From contig WXFD01000027.1 of assembly GCA_009877105.1 (NCBI GenBank), positions 1 through 42,507 of the forward strand: a stretch of DNA of 42,507 nucleotides, in the 5' to 3' direction. The notes beneath the pieces are model-generated. The model was given only the letters and a program-made list of their open reading frames with translations. It did not search any database and was not told where the DNA came from. Of this stretch, positions 35,450-42,390 are shown one piece after another. The position numbers were made by a program, and so were the translations under genes. The stretch is from Bacteroidales bacterium. Lineage in GTDB: Bacteria > Bacteroidota > Bacteroidia > Bacteroidales > VadinHA17. How positions within the stretch are numbered: the first letter of the stretch is position 1; the number at the start of each line of letters is the position of its first letter.

Positions 35450-36930
35450 TCAAACTCAAGATTATTTCATCCGGAAAAGCCGTTACTGCGGAAATAGACA
35501 GCGGACTGTCTCTTCTCGATATATTAAGGAGCAGGGGCTTCGACATCTATGCTCCTTGCGGTGGCAAAGGAACATGCGGTAAGTGCAGGGTATCTGTCAG
35601 GGGCGAGGGAGAGGTTATTTCATGCAAATATTTTCCTGACAGGGATATTGAGATAATCCTCCCCGGGGAACAGGAAGCAAAAATCCTGGTTCATCAGACT
35701 GATTTCCTTGATGATGTTCCTTTCCGGCAAAGATTGCCGGATAATCCTTCTTCAAAAATTTACGGGGTGGCAATTGATATTGGAACAACAACCGTTGTCT
35801 TCTATTTCCTGAACCTGGTTACCGGCCAGGTTGAAAGGATCTCATCGGTTCTTAACCCCCAGGCAAAATATGGCGCAGATATCATCAGCAGAATAAATTA
35901 CTGCCAGGAAAATGAAACCGGCCTTGCTGAACTCAGGGGCTCAATCGTTGATGCAATAAACAGGGAACTGAAAACATTCATACGGAAAAAGAATGTTGTT
36001 CAGGATCTCATTGAAGAAGTAGTTGTCGCCGGCAATACAACCATGCTCCACCTGCTGCTCGGACGGGACCCGGTTTCAATCGCACTGGCTCCTTTCAGGC
36101 CGGCTTTCACTGAAAAACAGGTATGCAGGGGATCAGCAACAGGCCTGAACATTAATCCCGATGGCAAAGTCATAACCCTGCCTTGCCAGACGGCTTATGT
36201 GGGAGCCGACATATTTGCCGGGTTGGCCGTCCTGAAACCGGTTTCGCGGAATTACCTGTTCCTCGATATAGGCACAAACGGTGAAATGGCAATAATGAAG
36301 AATGGAAGGATGTTTACATGTGCCACTGCTGCGGGACCTGCATTTGAAGGGGCCAACATATCATGCGGCATGGCTGCCGTAACGGGCGCATTGTCACACT
36401 TCAACGGGCCTGATGACTATACCGTCGTTGGAAATTCGGAACCCACCGGAATATGCGGTTCCGGAATAATTGACATAGTGGCATGGCTCCTTAAAAACAG
36501 GCTGATCGACGAAACCGGGCTGCTGAAGGAACCATATTCAATCGGCCCGGACAGTAAAATATCAGTGAATCAGCAGGATATCAGGGAAATCCAGCTTGCC
36601 AAATCCGCTATCTGCTCAGGGATAAGAATACTGATGAAAGTCACTGAGTCCGCTTTTGATGAAATTGATGCCCTTTACCTGGCCGGAGGTTTTGGCAACT
36701 ATATAAATATCGACTCTGCTATCGGAATAGGCCTTCTGCCGGCAGAGATGAGGGGCAAAATTTTTCCGGTCGGCAACAGCGCGGGCATTGGTGCGCTCCA
36801 ATACCTCAAATCGGATGAGATAGATAAAAGAATATCCGGATTGCTTGAAAATTCAGAATATATTGAACTATCAAATTATGATGAATTTATGACCGAGTTT
36901 GCAATGAATATGGATTTTCCAGGAAAATAG
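35446..36930 (+). CDS. Ferredoxin-ASKHA activator (RACo/RamA-like, DUF4445)
   Basis: The GTG start at 35446 overlaps the DUF134 stop (GTGA). The 494-residue protein has an N-terminal [2Fe-2S] domain (Cys38, Cys44, Cys47 in APCGGKGTCGKC, Cys60) and a C-terminal ASKHA ATPase: AIDIGTTTVV (phosphate 1), FLDIGTNGEMAIM (phosphate 2), AGPAFEGANISCGM and YLAGGFGNYINIDSAIGIGLLP (adenosine). This is the architecture of reductive activators of corrinoid proteins, which use ATP to push electrons onto cob(II)amide. Those proteins are usually around 600 residues; this one is shorter, with a reduced linker. No corrinoid protein or methyltransferase is nearby, so the partner is unclear. Confidence 0.88.
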   Translation: MIKLKIISSGKAVTAEIDSGLSLLDILRSRGFDIYAPCGGKGTCGKCRVSVRGEGEVISCKYFPDRDIEIILPGEQEAKILVHQTDFLDDVPFRQRLPDNPSSKIYGVAIDIGTTTVVFYFLNLVTGQVERISSVLNPQAKYGADIISRINYCQENETGLAELRGSIVDAINRELKTFIRKKNVVQDLIEEVVVAGNTTMLHLLLGRDPVSIALAPFRPAFTEKQVCRGSATGLNINPDGKVITLPCQTAYVGADIFAGLAVLKPVSRNYLFLDIGTNGEMAIMKNGRMFTCATAAGPAFEGANISCGMAAVTGALSHFNGPDDYTVVGNSEPTGICGSGIIDIVAWLLKNRLIDETGLLKEPYSIGPDSKISVNQQDIREIQLAKSAICSGIRILMKVTESAFDEIDALYLAGGFGNYINIDSAIGIGLLPAEMRGKIFPVGNSAGIGALQYLKSDEIDKRISGLLENSEYIELSNYDEFMTEFAMNMDFPGK

Positions 36931-36975
36931 CGCAATCATCCCATTGCTTAATCGGGATATAAAACCGGTAAAAAC

Positions 36976-37755
36976 ATGAAAATATCCGTCCTTGCCGAAA
37001 ACCATGCCGGATCATTAACACGGGCAGAACATGGTTTATCATATTTTATTGAATTCGAAGAACATAGAATACTCTTCGACACGGGTCAGAGTGATCTCTT
37101 CCTGGAAAATGCAGAAAAAATAGGTCTGAAAATTGAAAATCCTGACTACATCGTTCTGAGCCATGGTCATTTTGATCATGGCAACGGACTCGAATATCTT
37201 GATCATGGTAACCTGGTCTGCCATCCCGGTTGTTTTGTAAAGCGCTTCGGAAAAAACAGCAGCCGATACATCGGATTGAAAAATACAATGGAGGAACTGT
37301 CAGCAAAATTCAATATCACCACTTCTGCCGATCCCTGGCCGCTGGGTAAGAAGATTCTTTTCCTGGGAAAGATACCCCGGTCAACTGATTTTGAATCAGT
37401 AAACACAACTTTTATCCTTGAGAATGGCAATCCCGATTTTGTGGAAGACGACAGTGCAATAGCCATGATCCTGCCCGACGGGTTGTTCATCGTCACAGGC
37501 TGCGGTCATGCCGGGATAGTCAATACGATTGAACATGCAAGAAAAATTACCGGTGTGAACAGAATCTCAGGAATTATGGGAGGTTTTCATCTCAAGGAAA
37601 TAGATGTGCAGACACTGGAAACTGTCAGGTACCTTAAAGAGAATAATGTCCGGCACGTTTTGCCTTCACATTGTACGGAACTTCCAGCCCTGACAGCTTT
37701 TTACAGCAACTTTGGGATAAGGCAAATAAAAACCGGCGACGTTCTTGAATTCTGA
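36976..37755 (+). CDS. Metallo-beta-lactamase fold protein
   Basis: The 259-residue protein has HGHFDHG (His63, His65, Asp67, His68), GCGHAG (His178), GGFHL (His205) and PSHCTE (His232), a full two-metal site. It belongs to the group often labelled 7,8-dihydropterin-6-methyl-4-(beta-D-ribofuranosyl)aminobenzene 5'-phosphate synthase-like, but that function is not established for this branch. It is 45 bp downstream of the ASKHA gene, same direction, so it is the third gene of the DUF134 operon. The same type of protein recurs near DUF134/NifX clusters in anaerobes. Cytoplasmic, no signal. Confidence 0.9.
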   Translation: MKISVLAENHAGSLTRAEHGLSYFIEFEEHRILFDTGQSDLFLENAEKIGLKIENPDYIVLSHGHFDHGNGLEYLDHGNLVCHPGCFVKRFGKNSSRYIGLKNTMEELSAKFNITTSADPWPLGKKILFLGKIPRSTDFESVNTTFILENGNPDFVEDDSAIAMILPDGLFIVTGCGHAGIVNTIEHARKITGVNRISGIMGGFHLKEIDVQTLETVRYLKENNVRHVLPSHCTELPALTAFYSNFGIRQIKTGDVLEF

Positions 37756-37805
37756 CTTTTCTTCTGTTTATTCATATGCCTTCAGCAGTTATTGACTAAA
37801 TTGAT

Positions 37806-37835
37806 GTCATCGGGTAAGACATCCGACCCGATGAC
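37806..37835 (+). terminator. 10-bp perfect hairpin after the MBL gene
   Basis: GTCATCGGGT (37806-37815) pairs with ACCCGATGAC (37826-37835) around a 10-base loop. It lies 50 bp after the MBL stop. There is no T-run, so termination is plausible but unproved; an RNA-stability role is possible. Confidence 0.5.
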
Positions 37836-37882
37836 AGGTACCTTCCTTCCGGAAATTTAATTGACTGTTTTAATATTTATTT

Positions 37883-37908
37883 ACAAAATGAACATATGTT
37901 CATTTTGT
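37883..37908. promoter_or_regulatory. 26-bp perfect palindrome in the DUF5320 promoter
   Basis: A perfect self-complementary 26-bp sequence with core TGAACA-TA-TGTTCA (37889-37902) and AT-rich arms (ACAAAA / TTTTGT). Its right edge is 4 bp before the -7 box at 37913, so it covers the -33 region. A dimeric regulator bound here would directly control transcription. Confidence 0.85.
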
Positions 37909-37912
37909 TTTA

Positions 37913-37920
37913 TATATTTG
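37913..37920 (+). promoter_or_regulatory. -7 box (TATATTTG) of the DUF5320 gene
   Basis: TATATTTG matches TAnnTTTG exactly and sits just after the 26-bp palindrome. The leader to the start codon at 38031 is about 105 bases. No TTTG at -33; the site there is occupied by the palindrome. Confidence 0.6.
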
Positions 37921-38030
37921 CAATAAAAATGCAGATATTATCAGGTCGGTCAGACCGGTCTCACCCGTATCGGGCAGACGGAGTTGGCTGACATTAAAAA
38001 GATGAATTTTAAACCTTAAAAATCAAGACT

Positions 38031-38369
38031 ATGCCAGGAGGAGATCGTACCGGACCAATGGGACAGGGTCCTGTTACCGGAAGAGGATCAGGATACTGCA
38101 GGGGTTTTAACTCACCCGGGTTCACAAGGGGATTTGGATGGGGAATTGGAAGAGACAACCGGTTCAGCTTTGGACGTGGCTTCCGAAGGGGGTTTCATCC
38201 GGGCCGGTGGTTTAATGCCCCGTACCCGGGATCAGGATTTGGGCGCCAATGGGGTGCGGCACCGGACAGGGAAGACGAGATCAGGTTCCTCAGGTCCGAA
38301 GCTGAAGCATTGAAGCGGTCACAGAAAGATATTGAGAAAAGGCTCGAAGAGCTGGAGAAGGAAGAATAG
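38031..38369 (+). CDS. DUF5320 protein (Gly/Arg-rich with C-terminal coiled coil)
   Basis: The 112-residue protein opens with the family signature MPGGDRTGPMGQGPVTGRGSGYC, continues with a Gly/Phe/Arg-rich low-complexity stretch (about 25-80) and ends in a charged coiled coil (EDEIRFLRSEAEALKRSQKDIEKRLEELEKEE). Such proteins are known as constant neighbours of MinD-ferredoxin, NifX and DUF134 genes in strict anaerobes, without assigned function; a scaffold or metallocluster-binding role has to remain a guess. It is transcribed alone from a promoter carrying the palindromic operator and is followed by a strong bidirectional hairpin. Confidence 0.9.
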   Translation: MPGGDRTGPMGQGPVTGRGSGYCRGFNSPGFTRGFGWGIGRDNRFSFGRGFRRGFHPGRWFNAPYPGSGFGRQWGAAPDREDEIRFLRSEAEALKRSQKDIEKRLEELEKEE

Positions 38370-38379
38370 CTATCCGGGT

Positions 38380-38402
38380 GCGGAGCCCCTTCCGGGCTCC
38401 GC
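38380..38402. terminator. Strong bidirectional terminator-type hairpin
   Basis: GCGGAGCCC (38380-38388) and GGGCTCCGC (38394-38402) form a perfect 9-bp GC-rich stem with a 5-base loop. It lies between the convergent DUF5320 gene (ends 38369) and the Mrp gene (ends 38406), so it probably stops transcription from both sides. Confidence 0.75.
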
Positions 38403-38405
38403 CTC

Positions 38406-39209
38406 TCAGACTTCAGTTCTCAGCAGGACCTGTTCTGCAATCTGTTCAAAAGCTTCAACAACGGTTTTGTTATGCTGGCTGAACACGCTGAGGCCTTTTT
38501 CAGCATATTCCCCTACTTCCATAACGAGGGGGATCTGTCCAAGCAACGTTGTATTGAATTCCTTTGCCAGTTTCAGGCCGCCTCCCTTTCCGAAAATATA
38601 GTATTTCTCATCGGGATGCTTTTCGGGAGAAAACCACGACATGTTCTCAATCACACCAAGGACCGGCACATTAATGTCGGGGTTAATGAACATTGAAACC
38701 GCCTTACGGGCATCATTCAGAGAGATCTCCTGGGGCGTTGTTACTATGATCGCACCCTTCAGATTAAGCTTCTGAACTGTGGTAAGCTGAATATCACTAG
38801 TTCCCGGAGGAAAATCAATTATCATGTAATCAATGTCGCCCCACTGGGTATCTTCAAGCAGCTGGGTGAGGGCTTTTCCGGCCATCGGTCCGCGCCAGAT
38901 CAGTGACTGATCCTTGTCGATGAAAAATCCGATGGAAATTATACTTACCCCGTATCTTTCCACGGGAAAGAATATTTCCTTGTCACCCAGGGCCGAAACC
39001 TCGGGTTTGATATCTTCAATGCCGAACATTCTCGGAATCGATGGTCCGAAGATATCCGAATCCACAAGGGCTGTCTTCAGACCATTTCTGGACAATGCAA
39101 TTGCCAGGTTGGCCGCCACCGTCGACTTTCCAACTCCTCCTTTCCCGGAAGCAACAACAATAATGTTTCTAATCCCTTTCATCGGCAGCTTTTCAAATAA
39201 CTGATTCAT
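38406..39209 (-). CDS. Mrp/NBP35-type Fe-S cluster carrier ATPase
   Basis: The 267-residue protein has the deviant P-loop ASGKGGVGKST (about 20-30), VDSDIFGPSIPRMFG, WRGPMAGKALTQLL and IDFPPGTSDIQLT, all Mrp/ApbC signatures. The CxxC usually found after ENMSWF is replaced by SPEKHPDEKYYIFGKGGG, a form I know from Bacteroidota Mrp proteins, so cluster binding must differ. No N-terminal DUF59 domain is present, giving a short form. It is 2 bp after the MinD-ferredoxin gene in the same operon. Likely role: building or inserting an Fe-S or mixed-metal cofactor for the module. Confidence 0.88.
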   Translation of the reverse strand: MNQLFEKLPMKGIRNIIVVASGKGGVGKSTVAANLAIALSRNGLKTALVDSDIFGPSIPRMFGIEDIKPEVSALGDKEIFFPVERYGVSIISIGFFIDKDQSLIWRGPMAGKALTQLLEDTQWGDIDYMIIDFPPGTSDIQLTTVQKLNLKGAIIVTTPQEISLNDARKAVSMFINPDINVPVLGVIENMSWFSPEKHPDEKYYIFGKGGGLKLAKEFNTTLLGQIPLVMEVGEYAEKGLSVFSQHNKTVVEAFEQIAEQVLLRTEV

Positions 39210-39211
39210 AA

Positions 39212-40078
39212 CTAATTTGATTTTATTATGTTATTCCATATTTTCCTTATTTCGATGCTTACACTGCATTCCGGTTCGTACTCAATGATGCTCAATCCCC
39301 TGATCATGGCTTCCGCTATTTTCTTCTCAAACGGCAGTATTCCGGCTATCCCTATATTATTTTCATGACACCATTCGATTATTTTCCCGGTCATCTGCTC
39401 ATTGATGTCCGCCTTGTTGACAATGACTGAAGGTTTCCGGCCGAATTTCAATACAACATCAACTGCCCTCTGCATGTCGGAAAGCCCCGAGACGGTTGGC
39501 TCTGTTACAAGAATAACCCTGTCAACGCCGGTAATTGTTGAAATGACAGGGCAGCCAATTCCGGCAGGACCATCCAGCAAGATAATATCCAGGTTGTTTT
39601 CCGAAGAGATCATTCTCGCTTTTTCACGGACCATGTTTACCAGCTTACCGCTATTTTCTTCTCCCGGTGCCAGCCTGCCGTAAACCATTTTTCCCTTCCG
39701 GAAACTTCCGGAAAACATACGGCTTTTGTCGTTGGGAATCATACTGATGGCATTCTCCGGGCAGATTCTTGAGCACAGAAAGCATCCGTCGCATGATATT
39801 TCATCAATGACAACCTTGTCATTGGCCACCCCGATTGCATCAAACCTGCAGAAATCGACACAATACCTGCAGCCTGAACAAAGATCATAGTCAATTATTG
39901 CCTTATGCCCGGCAATATAGACCTGTTCATCCTCATTGACCGGATTGAAGATAAGGTAAAGGTTTGCCGCATCCACATCGCAGTCGGCGAGCACAATCTC
40001 ATTCCCGGCAGTGGCAAAAGCCGCACTCAGGCTCGATTTACCGGTTCCGCCTTTACCGCTGATGATTGCTATTTCCAT
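39212..40078 (-). CDS. MinD-type ATPase with two [4Fe-4S] motifs, second copy
   Basis: ATG at 40078 (MEIAIISGKGGTGKSS) is preferred to TTG at 40087. The 288-residue protein is a P-loop MinD/ParA-type ATPase (deviant Walker A GKGGTGKSS, LADCDVDAAN, LLDGPAGIGCPVIS) with an inserted ferredoxin: CSGCRYCVDFC (Cys67, 70, 73, 77) and CDGCFLCSRIC (Cys96, 99, 102, 106). It overlaps the preceding paralogue by 26 bp. Pairs of such proteins occur with NifX/ORP proteins in anaerobes, and in Desulfovibrio are part of the ORP complex. They probably couple ATP hydrolysis to metallocluster delivery or electron transfer. Confidence 0.92.
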   Translation of the reverse strand: MEIAIISGKGGTGKSSLSAAFATAGNEIVLADCDVDAANLYLIFNPVNEDEQVYIAGHKAIIDYDLCSGCRYCVDFCRFDAIGVANDKVVIDEISCDGCFLCSRICPENAISMIPNDKSRMFSGSFRKGKMVYGRLAPGEENSGKLVNMVREKARMISSENNLDIILLDGPAGIGCPVISTITGVDRVILVTEPTVSGLSDMQRAVDVVLKFGRKPSVIVNKADINEQMTGKIIEWCHENNIGIAGILPFEKKIAEAMIRGLSIIEYEPECSVSIEIRKIWNNIIKSN

Positions 40079-40931
40079 ATTTCTCAATTATATTTTCTGC
40101 CAAACCGGCGAGCTGTTCTGCAAAAAATGGATCTGAATCTGATACCAGTCTGCCAACGGAATATGCTTCAGCAATTTCCTTCTTAAAAGGTATTTCGAGC
40201 AAAAGGGGGATCTTTTCGTTTTCAAGATATTGATACACTTCCCTGTTGCCTGTTCCGGCACGATTGATTATTGCTCCGAACTGCTTGTTCATGATGCGCA
40301 ATGTTCCGGCACTCTGCCGGAGATCGCTCAGCCCGAAAGGCGTCGGTTCCGTGACAAGTATCGTATAATCCGCTGCAGCAACTGTCTGAATGAAGGGGCA
40401 TGATGTTCCCGGCGGTGCATCAAGTATGACAATATCATAATGATTACTGATCTGACCGATAGCTGACTTAATGACTTTCACCGGCGACATGACCCCTGCA
40501 TCCATCCTGGCTTCAATGATTTGCAGATCACCGTTCCGGGTAAACGGAAAAACAGATCCCAGGGATGAGGCCTTTTCGGTTATTGCGCCATCCCTGCATG
40601 CAACGGTACATGCACCGCAGCCGTGACAGAGATCCTCGATTACCTTTATCATCCTGACTGAAAGCAGAATGAAAATTGCATTGTAGACGCAATATTCCCG
40701 GCATCTTCCGCAATAGGTGCATTTATCCGTATCAATGACCGGCACCTGCTGAGTAACTTCATGCCTTCCCGACAATTCCGCATTGAAAAAGGCAACCGAA
40801 TTCGGAGCCTCGGCATCACAGTCGATAAGCAGGCATTTAATGTTGCGCTTTACCAGGGTATTGAAAATATTGGTAGCCACAAAGGTTTTGCCAGTACCCC
40901 CTTTTCCGCTTGCCACTGCTATCCTGATCAT
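40053..40931 (-). CDS. MinD-type ATPase with two [4Fe-4S] motifs, first copy
   Basis: The 292-residue protein has MIRIAVASGKGGTGKTFVATN (P-loop), LLIDCDAEAPNSV, and an inserted ferredoxin with CTYCGRCREYC (Cys71, 74, 77, 81) and CHGCGACTVAC (Cys102, 105, 108, 112), then LDAPPGTSCP and LVTEPTPFGLSDL. It is a paralogue of the next gene and overlaps it by 26 bp; the two probably work as a heterodimer. It starts 100 bp after the flavoprotein stop; that gap contains a small hairpin and the palindrome TGCCCGGGCA (40948-40957), but no copy of the shared TGAACA operator. Confidence 0.93.
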   Translation of the reverse strand: MIRIAVASGKGGTGKTFVATNIFNTLVKRNIKCLLIDCDAEAPNSVAFFNAELSGRHEVTQQVPVIDTDKCTYCGRCREYCVYNAIFILLSVRMIKVIEDLCHGCGACTVACRDGAITEKASSLGSVFPFTRNGDLQIIEARMDAGVMSPVKVIKSAIGQISNHYDIVILDAPPGTSCPFIQTVAAADYTILVTEPTPFGLSDLRQSAGTLRIMNKQFGAIINRAGTGNREVYQYLENEKIPLLLEIPFKKEIAEAYSVGRLVSDSDPFFAEQLAGLAENIIEKYGNSNHQR

Positions 40932-40991
40932 ATTCTTTTCCCGGTATTGCCCGGGCAGGCCGGTGTTATGAGAATTTCAACCTTGTCAGGT

Positions 40992-41008
40992 ATGATGCAA
41001 AGCATCAT
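40992..41008 (-). other. Small hairpin between flavoprotein and MinD genes
   Basis: ATGATGC (40992-40998) pairs with GCATCAT (41002-41008) around AAA. It lies in the 100-bp spacer within the minus-strand cluster and could be a processing site, a weak terminator or an operator for the downstream three genes. Confidence 0.4.
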
Positions 41009-41031
41009 TGAATGTATAAAACCCGAATGCA

Positions 41032-42390
41032 TTACCCGTTCCTCATTTTACCGGCAATTATTTCTGCCGCCTTGATAAGCGGATAACCTGCAGGAGAAGC
41101 TGTCAGGCATGGATGCGTTCCTATCTGGGAGGTCAGCAGTGAATTCACTGTCATCCGGTTTTGAATTGCCAGTCCTATGACGTTTGTAAGCTCTCCCGCA
41201 CTTAGTCCGCCGATCACCTCGCCCCCGATGATTACACCCGAATGACGTGCGGCAATCAGTTTCACAAGTTGTGAATGGGCACCGGGAAGATTCCCCGGAT
41301 GACGGTCAATCCCTTCAAAAATTCCTGTAACTGAAGCAATACCCTCAGCATTCGCCCTTGCCTCGGTTACCCCGGCGGTGCCAAACCCGGTATCACCGAT
41401 TGCAGTGGAATATATGGCAATTGTTCCGCTGAAAGTCTTGACAACATTCAGATTGAACAGATTCATGCCGGCTATCCTCGCTTCGGCACAGGCCGTTGAT
41501 GCAAGCATGGTACCGACCCTGGCACGGGTTACAAAGTCCCGCTTCTGGGCACAATCACCCACTGCAAATATGTCCCTGACATGTGTTCTCATATATTCAT
41601 CAACGGCAATAAATCCGCTTTCGTCGACATATATCCCCGAACGCCTGGCAAGCTCAACATTGGGTTTGTATCCAACCGAGAGTATTACAGCATCAGTTTC
41701 AATCACTTCTCCGTTTTCAAGCATCACGGAATCTACCTTCTTTCCTCCGAGGATCTCCCTGATCCCATTCCCCGTTACAACCCTGACGCCCCGGGCCTCA
41801 AGTAAGGCCTGTATCCTTTTCGACAGCTCCTCATCAAAGGCGAGCATCAGAATATCAGGAAGCTTTTCTACAAGAGTTACTTCATGCCCGCTTTTAACCA
41901 GTTCATCCGAAAATTCAACCCCGATAAAACCTGCCCCGATTACAACCACCTTTCTGCATGAAGCAAGCTTCTCTTTCAGTTCATCCAGGTAAACCTTATC
42001 CTTCGGAATAGTGAATACATTCTCCTTGTCGCCGCCCACCAGCCATTTCGGCTTAAGCGGTATCGACCCAGTTGCCACGACCAGCTTGTTGTATCCGATT
42101 TTCTCACCACCGGCAAGCTCAACCGTTTTATCATCTGAATTGATCAATGTTACTTCATCAACTATCGATTCTATACCCGCCTTTCCCAACATCGCATCTA
42201 CCGGCATCAAATTCTGCCCGGTGCTTTCGAGAGTTCCGAAAATATATGGTATGCCGCATGGAACCATCATCTCCTTCTGCTTTTTAACCAGCGTGAAACT
42301 TTTCTCCGGCCATGAGGATTTTCCTGTCAGGGCAGCAACCATCCCGGCAGCACTTCCTCCGATAACTAAAACATCTGTATTTTTCATCAT
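41032..42390 (-). CDS. FAD-dependent pyridine nucleotide-disulfide oxidoreductase, CoA-disulfide reductase/NADH oxidase-like
   Basis: The 452-residue protein has an FAD dinucleotide-binding motif GGSAAG (11-16), the redox Cys45 in VPCGIPYIFG (position of the single redox Cys of CoADR/Nox enzymes), an NAD motif VVVIGAGFIGVEF, the FAD motif DIFAVGDCAQ and a C-terminal dimerisation domain (TVNSLLTSQIGTHPCLTASPAGYPL). It probably passes electrons from NAD(P)H to a disulfide, polysulfide, CoA-disulfide or O2. No rhodanese domain is fused. It heads the minus-strand module with the MinD and Mrp genes, and its start codons (MMK) lie in the repeat shared with the carbonic anhydrase gene. Confidence 0.9.
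   Translation of the reverse strand: MMKNTDVLVIGGSAAGMVAALTGKSSWPEKSFTLVKKQKEMMVPCGIPYIFGTLESTGQNLMPVDAMLGKAGIESIVDEVTLINSDDKTVELAGGEKIGYNKLVVATGSIPLKPKWLVGGDKENVFTIPKDKVYLDELKEKLASCRKVVVIGAGFIGVEFSDELVKSGHEVTLVEKLPDILMLAFDEELSKRIQALLEARGVRVVTGNGIREILGGKKVDSVMLENGEVIETDAVILSVGYKPNVELARRSGIYVDESGFIAVDEYMRTHVRDIFAVGDCAQKRDFVTRARVGTMLASTACAEARIAGMNLFNLNVVKTFSGTIAIYSTAIGDTGFGTAGVTEARANAEGIASVTGIFEGIDRHPGNLPGAHSQLVKLIAARHSGVIIGGEVIGGLSAGELTNVIGLAIQNRMTVNSLLTSQIGTHPCLTASPAGYPLIKAAEIIAGKMRNG

Noticed and set aside
37940..37985. GC-rich segment with CCCGTATCGGGC in the DUF5320 leader, similar to part of the 127-bp repeat
   Set aside because: Similarity is limited to about a dozen bases around a CCCG/CGGG core, so it cannot be called a third copy.
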